Positions 12,690 to 24,066 of a stretch of 64,000 nucleotides of DNA are shown in pieces (the stretch's first letter is position 1; each line of letters opens with the position of its first letter). A program made the translations under genes and the position numbers. A model generated the notes under the pieces. It saw only the letters and a program-made list of their open reading frames with translations, ran no database searches and was not told where the DNA came from. The stretch spans positions 15,890,350 through 15,954,349 of the forward strand of contig CM040452.1 of the NCBI GenBank assembly GCA_022749755.1, written 5' to 3'. Source of the stretch: Azadirachta indica (taxonomy: Eukaryota; Streptophyta; Magnoliopsida; Sapindales; Meliaceae).

Positions 12690-13990
12690 ATAGGTTAACG
12701 GATCAACCCAATTATTCGAATAACAAACGGGTCAATCCAACACGATTATCCAATTAATAAATGGGTTAATGGGTCATGTTGTGTTATCCGTTTAATAAAT
12801 AGGTTGTGTCTGAATTGAAAACTTTTGACAACTTGATTATCTGAATAATAAACGGGTCAATTCAACACAATTATATGATTAATAAAGTGGTTAATAGGTC
12901 GTGTTGTGAAGTTATTTGGTTAAACCGATTATTCGAATAATAAATGGGTCAATCCGACATGATACCCGATTAATAAATAGGTTAAATTATCGTGTCGTGT
13001 CACCCATTTAATAAATGGATCATGTGCGGATTGATTTAAATTAAATGAGTTAACGGGTTAACCCAATTATCTGAATATTAAACGGGTCGATCTGACACGA
13101 TTATTCGACTAATAAATGGGTTAATGGGTCATGTCGTGTTTAATAAATGAGTCATGTCTGAGTTGAAAACCCTTGACATGATTAATAAATGGATCATGTA
13201 TCCTATTAATGAGTCGTGTATCTGATTATCGGAATAATAAATAAGTCAATCTGACACAATTACTCAATTAATAAATGGGTTAATGGGTTGTGTCGTGTCA
13301 CTTATTTAATAAATGGTTCGTATTTGAGTTGAAAACTCTTGACACGATTAATAAATGGGTCATGTTCAAAACACTGGTTTAATAAATGAGTTGTGTCTGA
13401 ATTAAAAACCCTTAACACGATTAATAAATGAGTCAAGTTAACGAGTCAATCTGACAAGATTATTCGATTAATATGTAAGTTAATAAGTCGTGTTATGAAG
13501 TTAACAGATCAACTCAATTATCCAAACAATCAGGTCATGTATAAATTGATTTAAATTAAACAGGTTAACCTAATTATCCGAATAATAAACGGGTCAATCC
13601 GACATGATTACCTGATTAATAAATGGGTTAATGGGTCTTATCGTGTCATCTGTTTAATAAATAGATTGTGTATAGGTTAAAAATCCTTAACACAATTAAT
13701 AAATAGATCATATACCCTATTAATGGGTCGTATACTTGATTATTCGAATAATAAACGGGTCAATCTGACACAATTATTCAATTAATAAATTACTTAATGC
13801 GTCATATTATGTCACCCATTTAATAAATGGGTCATATTTGAGTTGAAAACTCCTAACATAATTAATAAATAGGTCATATTCCAAACATTCGTTTAATAAA
13901 TAAGTCCTATTTGAGTTGAAAACTCTTGAAACAATTAATATATAGATCATATTTAAGTAGAGGACTGTTGACACCATTAATTGTTTGACA
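12690..13990. repeat. Diverged tandem repeat array inside the 4.2-kb transposon
   Basis: At least seven irregular units carry the phrase GAATAATAAACGGGTCAATC, then CGATTAATAAATGGGTTAA and GGGTCRTGTCGTGTCACCC, at about 12717, 12845, 12937, 13073, 13230, 13580 and 13747. Spacing runs from roughly 95 to 170 bases, with larger gaps. Related sequence in largely opposite sense occurs at 10960-11350. It has no coding potential. Confidence 0.75.
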
Positions 13991-14541
13991 TGATCCAAAA
14001 ACGAGCTATGAATCCGAATTGCCACCTAGGACAAGAGCAAGCCAAGACAAGAACAACGATAAGCAAATCATAACTTTAGAGTTTCCTACAGAATTTGCGA
14101 CTGTAGCTCCTTTATTTGCGCAAGGATAGTGTCGGAGCCAAGCAAAAAGCTTGCCCAGAGACGACTGCAGAAAAAAGTGCTAGAACTAGACATATTGCCA
14201 ATGCATTGAATTTTTCCATTTGTGCCATTTGCAATTTGCAAGAAGATCAAGAGGTTTTAATTTGCAACATTAAGAAAATACAAGCAAATAAGCAATCCCA
14301 ACATCAGCTATAATTATGAAAATTCTATAACGTTTCATTCAAACTTCAAAAACTCAATTACTAAGGCCATAACAAATAGAAATACAGTAACTTAACTTCA
14401 CATCCTAATTTATATCTTCAAAATCCGCAACCTCAGCATTCCAAAATCTGCAACCAATTTGTATTTTCCAGAAATCTTATTAAAATGAGAAAAATAGCTA
14501 TAAAAAATGAAGAGGGAAGAAGAGAAGCAAGGACAAAGTAG

Positions 14542-14795
14542 GTTCTTGGCGAAGGAAAATGAGGACGAAGAAAGAGAAGCGATTGGCGATGAAGGGGTAA
14601 GAAAATAGACGGATGTTCAATTTAGGGATAATGAAAATAGGTGATTTAGAATTTTTTTTGTTTTAACTATTTAATATGGTAAGTTTTAGAATTAAATAGT
14701 GAAATTGGTATAATATAATCTCAAGCCTTATTTACCATGTGTCACTGGATCCTCAAAAGTTTAAGAGGCACAAGACGAGGAGAGGATTCTTATCC
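14542..14795 (-). repeat. Right terminal inverted repeat of the 4.2-kb transposon
   Basis: Inverted partner of 10559-10828, starting at GTTCTTGGCGAAGGAAAATG and ending GGATTCTTATCC. Confidence 0.8.
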
Positions 14796-16331
14796 CTTTA
14801 CAAAATAGGACCTGATTAACATAACATGATAATGTGATATCGCTTTGTTTTAGCATTTAGAAGAAGAGCAAGGTAATGAGTATAAGAAATAAAAGAATTG
14901 GAAGTACAAATACACTAATAGTTGGAAAAATATTGATTATTTTTCGGGTCTCAATGGTCATTAAACGGACATGTTATATTTTTTTTTCTGTAAAGACAGA
15001 ACCTTGAAGGGAGGCCTAAAATTTCATCCTTGTTAAACAGTTATTCCAAATAAATCTGTTACTCCACAAATAAGTGTGTACATACATATGGCCAAATATG
15101 AATAGAAGAAAAGGCTTTGTTTGTAACTTCATCAACAAATATGCATGTGAAGAAATAGAGGTGATAACCAACAAAACTTGAGAAAGCTTATGACAAGAAG
15201 GTACCTTTCTATAATTCTAATGGAGGACTTAAATCATTATATAAACTTCTTTTGGTAGTTTGTGTCAAATGGGGATGAATTACAGGAACAAGAGAATCAC
15301 CAGGCAAGACAGTGAAAAATGCTGGAAATTAAAATAAATTGGAAAGAAAGAATCAGATACTTTCCTCTCTTGGGCTTCTTGAACATCAAATTGATAGATC
15401 TACAAACATCAATGGAGTTTGTCTCAAACATATCAATAGAAACTTTGCGACATTTAGGCTATACAACAGATAAAGGTCACAACTGCAGATGAGAGTGTCA
15501 CAAGACTGAAATGCAAATATTTGTTCTAGTGGACAATGATGGAACCGGGTGATGGAACACAGGAATTTAATCGAATTCAATCAACCGAGACAGGCCTATA
15601 TAGAGACTACATAGAATTAGCAAGTGAACCTCTGTTATTGGTAAGGGCAGCTTACATAGAATCTAGCACAGGTTTTGAGTGAAGTTCATATCATCAAGGT
15701 ATTTTTGCAATCAAAATAATAATAGATATTAAACAATGGCCTATAATTTAATAATTAAAGAGCATATGATTTAGTGGACGTGAATGGTTCAAAACTTCAT
15801 TTGGAGCTCTTCCATGAAGACTACTCCTTCAATTTAACTGCTAATTATTATGTCAAGTTTGGGAAATCAACTCTAATTATACGAAGTGTCCTGCAGTCCT
15901 GTCATATTCCATTCCTTGAAGATCCTCAAACCCTTTTCTATTATTTCTTGAAAACTGCTGCTATTATGTTTGAGTTAATAGTCAAGCATTATATATCTAT
16001 CGTCAAATTTGATGATGCTTCATTATTTTCAAGAGTTCATAAGGTTATAAATCCAATCTCTGAAGGACGCACAATATCTCTATATAAATCCGGCAAATAT
16101 GTCGGATGACTTCAGCTTTGAGGTTTTGCTAAAATCAAATCTAAAGCGAGAATACAAAGTTTAAAAGAACTATCAGTACAAATTGCAAAAGATGTATTGA
16201 AAGTAACCTCACTTTATTATTACATTAATTAAGAACAATATTACTTACACACCTGATAATCTATTATTCTATAACATCACACATTTTTTTTTTTTTTTTT
16301 TGAATTAGGAAGATAACAAACAGAGATTCCT

Positions 16332-16814
16332 TCAACCAGAAATTTCAATGGCCTTCATATAAGGCTTTTTAACTTCTGCCTTGGGAACAGTAACAGTAAG
16401 AACTCCATTCTCCATTGAAGCCTTAATCTGATCCATTTTCACATTCTCCAGCAGCCTAAACCTCCTCGTGAAACATGCCACTGCTACGCTCCACGCGATG
16501 CCAAGTGTCGTTCTTGTCTTCCTTCTCAATATTCCTCTGTCTGCTAATCTGGAGCACCCTATCATCTTTAATCTCCACTTTTACTTCCTCTTTCTTCAGA
16601 CTCGGAAGATCGGCCTTGAACACGTGAGCTTCCGAGGTCTCCTTCCAGTCCACCCCCGTGTTTACAAAAGTAGAGGTCTATTGAGGGAAGTAAGAGGAAA
16701 GTGAAGAAGAAGACGAAGGAAAAGGGATGTCCCTGATGGATCCCAAATGTCGAGGGAGAATGGATCAAAAATGTTACTGCGTCGGTTTCCAAAGAAGCTT
16801 GGAATCAACTACCT
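16332..16814 (-). pseudogene. Class I small heat-shock protein pseudogene B
   Basis: Aligned to pseudogene A, the start codon position (16814-16812) reads AGG instead of ATG. The N-terminal region is shifted out of frame after the GNRRSN block. The body ([20 protein letters not shown]) runs to SSGMF and then changes frame around 16465 before [11 protein letters not shown] continues in another frame. The C-terminal strand [11 protein letters not shown] and the final EISG remain before the stop at 16332-16334. At least three independent lesions make this a clear pseudogene. The lesions differ from those in copy A, so the two copies decayed separately. Confidence 0.85.
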
Positions 16815-17130
16815 CTTTTCTCGAAGAGTGAGAGGTTTAAATGAAATGAAGGTATTAGACTGAATACTGATACCGATGACTGGTTGCTCGAACTTGCTGA
16901 TATGAAGGCTTCTCAGTCTTGTGTATATATAGCAAGCGCAGGAGATTTCTAGTAAGTCTGCGGCAATCGACGATCGTTTTCGTTTTCGTTTTCGTTTTGA
17001 TTGATAAAGGCTCTGGTGAATTCTAGAAGTTGAAACTTTTTGGGCTCGCTAGAAGGTTCTGTATTTTGCTTGTTTAGGGATTTAAAGCCCAAGTACGGTT
17101 ACACGGAATGGGAAAGGCCTAGCCTTAAAT
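16815..17130 (-). promoter_or_regulatory. Heat-shock promoter relic of sHSP pseudogene B
   Basis: Has a TATATATA box at about 16923-16930, a hexamer run of GTTTTC units at 16975-16998, and the densest heat-shock elements of the three copies: alternating GAA/TTC blocks at 17018-17040 (GAATTCTAGAAGTTGAAAC) and a perfect GAAGGTTC at 17052-17059. The promoter looks better preserved than the gene. Confidence 0.6.
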
Positions 17131-18421
17131 CAATTGAAAAGAAATTAATTGTCCCTTTAATTTGACATTTTTATTGATTAAAAAAAATTTTTTAATAATA
17201 AAAATTCTTTTAAAATTTTTTAATGTCATTTAATTGATAATAAAAAAAAATTTTAGAATTAAAAAAGTTATTTTTCTTCTATTGGAAGAAACTTAAAATT
17301 TAGGTTTTTAACAGTAAAACTTCTCTAACTTTTTTAAAAGATAAAATTATTTAAAATACTTTTATTTTATTTTAAAAATTCTGCGTTATTTCTTTAAAAT
17401 AAAATATTAAAAATTTGTCTATTAAAGTAATTATTCAAATTTTCTCAAAAGTTATTTGTAATAACCACGATTAATAAACTTTTGTTAAAAACTCTACTCA
17501 TAAAAATTTTACAAGTAAAAGCACTACTTTAAAAAAATTTATTTGAAAAACTACACCAAACGGATCCTAAAACGAGTTCTTTTATTTTTATCTTTTTTAT
17601 TATTGTAATGTCGGATCATGACATGTCACCTTAATGTTAGTTTTTTGGATGACATAGCGTTCTTATTTATTGGACTGGAAGACAAAGTGGCCTGTTTACG
17701 CATGAAATTTGTATATGATGCGCTACTACAAAAAGTTTTAGGAAACTTTTCTTCTGCAAGCTTACTGAGATTGGTGATATTATGTTAACAACTAAACCAA
17801 ACTCTCTAGAACATTTTGTTGATTATTGTAGTTGGAAAGACTTTTATAAAATTTTGATAAAATGAGATAATCGACAGTTAAAAAAAAAGCAAAATGTTGG
17901 AAAATATTTTTGCATTAACATTTAAATTGATTTGTGTAATCAACATTACATGTATATAAGAGTTATTAGATTATCCCTTATATAGGCATGTAAAGCTCAG
18001 TCTCGTTAATACTAGAGATATTAACCTCTAATTTTAATCTTTTCTAAATTTTGAAAGAAGATTATGACACATCACATTTAAAAAATTTTATAGGATTAAA
18101 ATTTTAATTTATTTTTAAAGACAGGGATGATTGTTTGTAGGAGTAAAATATTCACAATAACAACTTTTCCGTGGAGTGGAAACCTGGTTCCAAGCTCAAA
18201 ATGATTTCACACCAGAACCATTGTAACATTTTAGAGAATCAATATCATGAGAGCTAAAATATATGCCAGTGCTCAAAACGTCAACAAATCTTTATAATTA
18301 TAAACATCAAATGTAAAATTTATAAGCAAGCCAATTGTTCAAGCCTAAGATCTTATAGGTATAATATATTACAAGTACTGGCGGTTAAAAGTAAAGGTGG
18401 TCCACCTCGATGTTACTTTGA
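17130..18421. other. AT-rich spacer between sHSP pseudogene B and UGT copy B
   Basis: Contains long runs of A and T and imperfect inverted AT tracts (17160-17300). The block 17640-17760 is shared with 10340-10440. I see no gene. The last 200 bases are probably the 3' UTR of UGT copy B. Confidence 0.5.
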
Positions 18422-20055
18422 TCAGAGTGATAAGATTTTCTCTGCCAAATCATTCAATGAATTGTAGCAAGAACCGCCTTCCCTCAGAGTCAGCTCCAGT
18501 TTCTCCTTCAAAAGTATGGCCCTTTTCCTCATCTCTTCACCTTCTGTTTCCACCATGAGTCTTTTTACAGCTTTCTCTATCTTCCCTCTCTCAAACTCGC
18601 TCTCCAATTCCAGGCCCACGTTCCACACATAACAGATGTACCTTACGCTCAGGTTTTGATCCCCAAAAAATGGCTTGCACAGCATTGGAACTCCTTCAGA
18701 AATGCTTTCGAGAGTAGAATTCCAACCACAATGGCTCCAAAACCCACCCACAGCACCGTGAGCTAGCACTTCCTTTTGCGGTGCCCATTCCGCAATGCAA
18801 CCTCTTTCTCCCACTCTTTCTTGAAAATTGTTTGGTAATAGTTCCAGGCAATTTGAGCTACGAACCAGACCGCGTCCAACCACCCACAAGAAAGGCTGCT
18901 CACTGTTGGCTAGCCCCCAAGCCATCTCAAGTAGTTCTTTCTCATCCACGCTAGCCATGCTGCCGAAACTTACATAAATGACAGACTTCGAGGCTTGCTT
19001 GTTTAGCCAAGAAATACAATCTGTATCTTCCTTTGGTAATGAACTAGAAATGGCTGGTATTAATTTGTGAAAAGGGCCCAGGGTGAATGTTGGAGCTGAG
19101 AAAAGTTCTTGAACTTTTGTTAGTGCTTCTTTTTCTAGGAAATCCACTGTGTTCACAATGATTGCTGAACACCTTTTCATCGAGTCTGTCAGAGCAGCTC
19201 TCAACTCTAACATAGCATCAGCTGTAGTTTCTCTCGTTAAAGCAACTAGCTTCTTAAGCCGGAGGAACTGGAGCTCGGGCCCCTGGTCCTGTGACATAGA
19301 TTCTGTTGCACAATTGGCATATAAGCAATATAATATAAAACAAGACTATAAGACAATCAGAAAGGTGCATGTAGCTTTTATAAATGAATGATTATCAAAG
19401 AGTTTGAGAGAACAAGCCGGATTGGGCTAATTACTCTGTTTCAAATGGACTCATTTCGCACATTTCAGGGGCTAACAGATATAGCACACTCATCTAGATT
19501 TAAATATAGTTGAACGATTTCAATATGGAATTAATTATTCATACTAAAATGTAGGGATATGAAAAACATACCCAGGTAGGAGATGTAACCTTGCTCATGT
19601 GGACGAGGGAAGACAGCAAAGGCTAAAATTGTGACAGCGGGGCTTGTACGCACACTAATTCCTGGAAGCTTGAAATGATCAGCAACACTTTGAGCGAAGT
19701 ACATAAGCCCATCATAGATGATACAGGAGATCTGATCGCGAGGATCCTCTGCTTTCGACATCCGTTGTATGCATTCGATCAACGGTCCTTCACAATTCTT
19801 GTTAAGAGCTGAAATGAAGCCGAAAAAGTCTCCCGGTGACACTTTGCTTTCGAATATGTTATCTGATATTGGTACGAATGTGAATTCAGGGTGATCAGAT
19901 GGGTTAGGAGAGTTGAATTGTGGGTGAACAATGGTGATTGAGAAGCCTTTTGAGTGAAGGATGTTGGCAAGCTGAAGCATGGGGTTTATGTGCCCTAGAA
20001 ATGGGTACAGCACAAACACCAAGCGGCTGGTTTTCTGTTCCCCTTGTTTCTCCAT
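18422..20055 (-). CDS. UGT76-type UDP-glycosyltransferase, copy B (2 exons)
   Basis: Cytosolic UDP-glucose-dependent glycosyltransferase; acceptor unknown. Exon 1 is 20055-19572 and exon 2 is 19302-18422, with a phase-1 GT-AG intron; the joined product is 454 aa. The ATG at 20055 (MEKQGEQ) matches the start of copy A; upstream in-frame codons lack an [13 protein letters not shown] holds the catalytic His, ISCIIYDGLMYFAQSVA the Asp, and the PSPG box ([33 protein letters not shown], final GDQ) is complete. No frame lesion is seen. It lies just upstream of sHSP pseudogene B, the same arrangement as copy A with the left-edge sHSP gene, so the gene pair was duplicated together. Divergence between the two UGTs in the acceptor-binding N-terminal half suggests different substrates (inference). 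Confidence 0.9.
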
Positions 20056-20699
20056 TATTTTTCTGTTGATCAAGCTGCTAAGGACTTAAATGGCTAACGG
20101 GAATCAAAGAAATGTATAGGACTCCTACAATAGGAGGAGGGATTCTTGGCTTTCTAACTATTTACAAACAGAGAATTTGACTTCATAAATGGAGGCTGCT
20201 GATGAGTGATACCCAACCCATATAGAAGGAATATTTTCTCTCTGTGGTCACATTTCTTCCATTTCTTATTATTTATACGTCAAACCAGAAAAGTCGTTAC
20301 TTCACAAAGAGAACAAGCCAATATAACACGAAAGGTGTGCCCGCAAAATCACCTGAATTTGAGTACAAACTCTTAAGATAGCGTCTCTAATCTTAACCAA
20401 TAATCTCACCAGACTTCAGGCTGCTTCTTCTTCACTCTAACGGAGTACAGTCATATTTAACACACATTTTAATAGCAACTTAGATTCACAAACCTTATCA
20501 TTCTTTCAGCCTTCTCAAAGAATTAGTTCTGCCTTCTTTCAGATGAGAGCCATCACATCGGCTGCACAAAGTTGAGAGACCAAACAATTTATGCACCCAT
20601 TTTCCATGTGTGGTAGATGTGGCATGTTAGTACGGCACACCTCATTCATCCTGTTTGAACAACGAGTCAACGGACCGTAAATAAAATATAGAAAAAATT
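20056..20699. other. Intergenic region upstream of UGT copy B
   Basis: Promoter side of UGT copy B on the minus strand. No coding stretch is recognised and no distinctive motif beyond AT-rich tracts. Confidence 0.4.
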
Positions 20700-21121
20700 T
20701 GAGCTAAAAGGTACTAAAAGTTCGAGTTGTACTACAAATAACCCCATTGTGGAGTAGTACATCAATATGCTAACCGCACTACGCCCTATAAAACATCAAT
20801 GTCATCTTTTCCATAGTGGAATTGCATGTAGTGGCCACATAGAATTTGATTTTCTTTTCCTTTTTCCTACTCGGCCGGAACTCCTAATTCGTCTATGGCA
20901 TATATCCAGACGTGAAAATCAATTTACAATACGCTAAATATTGTAAGCAAATTGCCCTCAAAATGAGAGTTAATTGATCAACCAAAGTTGGGTATTATCA
21001 GCCTCATGATCTTTTGAAGTACCATTACAGCTTGTAAATGGAGAGGCAGGTAGTACAACTACAAAAGTGTAAGTACTATATCTCAATACTAAAAAAGATC
21101 TCAGTTCTCCTGTAATTGTAC
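20700..21121 (+). promoter_or_regulatory. GTAC cluster upstream of the first COPT gene (putative copper-response elements)
   Basis: GTAC occurs seven times: at 20711, 20729, 20757, 21019, 21053, 21073 and 21118. Chance alone would give about two in this length. GTAC is the core site of SPL7/CRR1, the copper-deficiency regulators of plants and algae, and COPT genes are known targets. Regulation here is inferred. Confidence 0.5.
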
Positions 21122-21206
21122 TCCTCTTTATCCTCCTTTTCCATTATAGCTTTCGGAGAGCCTTTCCCTGTTAACTTTCTGAGAGAAAGAGAGACAGAAA
21201 GAAAAG

Positions 21207-21593
21207 ATGATGGCTCAACTTTCATATTTCTGGGGTACCAGCATAGAGATTATATTCCCAGGTTGGCCAGGCCGAAGTTTCAGTTCCTACATATTAGCCT
21301 TGAGTCTGGTCTTTCTAATTTCACTGCTAGTAGAGTGGCTCTCCCATGCTCGATTGATCAAGTCTAGCTCAAACTATGTCACTGCGGGGCTTTTGCAGAC
21401 TCTCATGTACACCATCAGGATTGCGCTGGCCTACTTGGTGATGCTTGCTGTTATGTCATTCAACGTCGGTGTCTTTCTAGCTGCTGTTAGTGGATATTCA
21501 GTGGGATTCTTGATTTTTGGTAGTCAAGTCTTCAGGAAATTCAAGGTTGAACCCTATCAGGATATATCTGATCTTCCTCCACTAAACTGCTAA
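21207..21593 (+). CDS. COPT/Ctr-family copper transporter without Met-rich N-terminus (128 aa)
   Basis: High-affinity Cu(I) transporter subunit; Ctr proteins form trimers with three membrane spans per chain and pass Cu(I) through a methionine-lined pore. Single exon. After a short MMAQLSYFWG start come TM1 (about residues 27-46), TM2 with the pore motif MxxxM (M79-M83, in MLAVMSFN) and TM3 with GxxxG (G96-G100), then a short tail ending LPPLNC. Unlike its two neighbours it has no His/Met-rich extracellular arm and lacks the MMHMTF segment before the FYWG block. Length is short for COPT1-type proteins (about 150-170 aa). Two adjacent ATG codons (21207, 21210) are both possible starts. It may be a low-affinity or partner subunit (inference). 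Confidence 0.88.
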   Translation: MMAQLSYFWGTSIEIIFPGWPGRSFSSYILALSLVFLISLLVEWLSHARLIKSSSNYVTAGLLQTLMYTIRIALAYLVMLAVMSFNVGVFLAAVSGYSVGFLIFGSQVFRKFKVEPYQDISDLPPLNC

Positions 21594-22501
21594 TTGCTAA
21601 AATTACAATATTAAGTTTGTTAACTAAAGATTTTGGTATGTATGTAGCAGTTATACCATAATTTAGATCCTGTCTTGAATTTTGTTTGTACTGTTATCTA
21701 TATTTATAATGATTATTTGGGAGACGAAGATCACTAAACTGCTTTGTGTTCTTTTTATGTGATAGATACTGCTAAGGGACAGAATAAGGGGACGACGTCC
21801 TGATTGCGTCAATCTCAAATATGCAGTAGCGTATTTGAAGTTTGATATATGAATCCTTTTCACTTAGATATGCATTCAACTAAAACCAGAAAGCAACCAA
21901 AGATTTACATAAAAACAAAAATCCTGCATTAATTTCTGTCATTTCTATTCGATGAACAGAAGCCTTACCGCAGTAGGATTCATTATGTAGCATCATTAAC
22001 CTAATCTAAACAACGAACAACCTAATGTTAGGTTCTAGCGGTTGCGTCTTGCATTCAAATTCAATTCGAGAGCTTACGTGATCGGAGGGCTGTTTAAAGC
22101 ATACATTTCATTCCAGTCGTGTCGATGAGATCAAAAGCAACCAAATAAAAAATGTTATACATTGTCTTCAACCGATATCCAACATAACCCAAAACGAAAG
22201 CAGGCCATGCCATTTCCATATGGGCCCATAAGGCTCAAATTGTAGCCGCCTTTGGGCCTAAATGAATGAAAAGCCCATTTATGGTTCCGGGTTTATGTCG
22301 GGTAGAGAAAACAAAAAAAATATCGCGACTGCGTTGTTTGTTATTTTGATATTTTCTACGTATGAAATGAAATCATCGTCATTATATCTTTTGTAATTCT
22401 AGATTTTGTAGATGCATTCTTCCAAATATTATTATTGTTGTTACCTAGATTGAAACATTTTGATCCCTCAAACAAACTTTGCCATCTCTAATATCGGATT
22501 A
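21594..22501. other. Intergenic region after the first COPT gene
   Basis: The 3' flank of the COPT gene. No coding region is recognised. A group of TGGGCC/AGCCCA motifs lies at 22215-22280 (see separate entry). Confidence 0.45.
22215..22280. promoter_or_regulatory. Site II-like (TGGGCC) motif cluster without an evident gene
   Basis: Three motifs occur in about 65 bases: TGGGCCCAT, TTGGGCCTA and AAGCCCAT. Site II elements bound by TCP factors mark many plant housekeeping promoters, but no gene follows in either direction before the foldback element at 22502. Confidence 0.3.
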
Positions 22502-23677
22502 GTGAAAATGCCCATTACTCCCCCTAAGGTTTGGGTTAACTACGCAATTCCCACCTAAGATTTCAAAAATACCCATTACACCCCTGCCTTCATTTTTCTT
22601 CCAACTTTACCCTTACATAATCCAACTTGAACCACCAAATTAACTTGAACCGAAATCAGCAAATCGAACCTTTGAACTGCCAAACCGAACCACTCTTTTA
22701 ATATTCATATGTATAATTTATATTCATTAGTTTAAATAATTTAGATTTAATAATTAAAATTAAACATATATAATTTATATTATTAACTAATTGTTAAATA
22801 ATAACAATTATATGTAGAAGTTAAATATATTTTTAAAAAATTTCAAATTTTTTTTAAAAATAAGTGTATTTATAATCAAATTGATATTATAAAAATTTAA
22901 AAATTAAATAATAATAATTATATGTAAAAATTATATACATTTTTTAACTTTTAAAATTAATTTTTTTAAAAAATAAATTGTTTATAATTAAATTTATTTA
23001 TTACAAATAACTCAAATTTAATAATTATAATTATCTTCTATAAATTCAATTATTAACTTATTTTAAACATGATTTATCAATTAATTTAAAATAATTTTAA
23101 CTTAAAAATAATTTTTTAATTATAATTTTAATTTAGAAAAAAAATTTTATAATTTTTAATAATTGTTTTAATTATAATTTTAGAAATTTATAAAAAAAAA
23201 AATTTTAAAATTATAATTATAATTAAAAAATATAATAATTAAAAATCATTATTTAGTTATAATAATTAAAAAATTATAATTATTAGAAAATTATTAAAAT
23301 TATTTATAATTAAGAAAATTAATTTTAAAAGTTTCAAAAATTTATTTAACATTTACATATAATTGTTATTATTTAACAATTAGTTAATAATATAAATTAT
23401 GTATATGGATTTTAATATTAAATTATTTTAAACTAAAAAAGTATAAATTATTATATATATTTAAATTTTTTAAAAGTATAGTTCGATTTGACAGTTCAAA
23501 AGTTCGGTTTGTTTGATTTTGGTTCTGTTCAATTTAGTTGTTCAAGTTAGTTTATGTAAGGACAAATTTGGAAGAAAAATGGAGACAGGGGGGTAATGTA
23601 TATTTCTGAAACATTGAGAGGAAATTGAGTAGTTAGCTCAAAGTTTAGGGGATAATGGGCAATTTCCCATCAGATTA
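22493..23677. mobile_element. Foldback Mutator-like element, 1167 bp (22502-23668) with 9-bp target-site duplication
   Basis: The flanks ATCGGATTA (22493-22501) and ATCAGATTA (23669-23677) form a 9-bp target duplication with one mismatch; 9-bp duplications are the Mutator hallmark. The left arm (GTGAAAATGCCCATTACTCC onward) and the right arm (reverse: GGGAAATTGCCCATTATCCC) are inverted copies for over 200 bases. Matching continues through the AT-rich interior, for example TTAACTAATTGTTAAATAAT at about 22785 and its reverse at about 23370. Nearly the whole element can fold into one hairpin. No reading frame. Confidence 0.85.
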
Positions 23678-23691
23678 CGTTCTGTTACTGT

Positions 23692-23927
23692 GTACTATCA
23701 ATTTTATACATGGGCAAAGTACAATTATAATGGATTTTTTCCATTAATTATTATCTGGCCCATAAATAACTTTAATCTTGTTTATGCCACAAATATTAAG
23801 ATCCTTCGTTTTGTAATTTTCTTCTTTATTATTTTAATGGTCCCCCTTGAATTTTTAATAATTGTAAGTATTGCACATAATTCCAATTACCATTGTGTAG
23901 TACACAAAATTACAAGTCCCAATGTAC
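23692..23927 (+). promoter_or_regulatory. GTAC cluster upstream of the second COPT gene
   Basis: Four GTAC cores at 23692, 23719, 23900 and 23924 lie within 375 bases of the start codon. They are candidate SPL7 copper-response elements, as for the neighbouring paralogues. Confidence 0.45.
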
Positions 23928-24066
23928 GATCAGTCTCATTAAACGGCGAAACAGTCTCATTTATAGACGTAAATGCGAAGGAGAACCTACCCTTGCAACC
24001 ATAAAGCGTCGCACAAGCCGAGGGAAGAAAGAAAGACTCCTCCTCTGCAGAGAAAGGAAGCAAGCC

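Larger units (their letters stand above)
10559..14795. mobile_element. 4.2-kb non-autonomous DNA transposon with ~260-bp terminal inverted repeats (MULE-like)
   Basis: The left end (10559-10828) and the right end (14542-14795) are inverted copies: GGATAAGGATCCTCTCC on the left matches the reverse of GGAGAGGATTCTTATCC on the right. Agreement continues through TTGAGGATCCAGTGACACATG-like, TAACTATTTAAT and CTCATTTTCCTTCGCCAAGA-like blocks. Very long inverted ends are typical of Mutator-like elements. No transposase reading frame is visible inside; the interior is AT-rich and filled with diverged tandem repeats. I could not find a convincing target-site duplication, so the superfamily is an inference. 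Confidence 0.75.
15070..17760. repeat. Segmental duplication, copy 2 (sHSP pseudogene B with both flanks)
   Basis: Collinear with 8640-10450. The stretch 15600-16140, between the downstream flank and the sHSP body, also matches 8850-9270, so the open frame at 15774-16109 lies in duplicated flank without a conserved reading frame. Confidence 0.78.

Noticed and set aside
12690..13990. CRISPR-like array
   Set aside because: Repeats are diverged, irregularly spaced and without unique spacers; the setting is a plant nuclear transposon.
14116..14313. Open frame of 65 codons with paired Cys residues
   Set aside because: Inside the 4.2-kb transposon, short and without a recognisable domain. The Cys pairs do not form a known zinc-binding pattern.
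10550..14804. 9-bp target duplication for the 4.2-kb transposon
   Set aside because: Bases flanking the two ends (GTTATTGGA and CTTTACAAA) do not match.
15774..16109. Open frame of 111 codons
   Set aside because: It lies in the segmental duplication, and the matching stretch at 8980-9260 has no comparable open frame. No similarity or start context supports a gene.
23893..24066. N-terminal extension of the second COPT reading frame
   Set aside because: Open, but without an ATG and unlike any COPT N-terminus. The ATG at 24067 gives the family-typical start.
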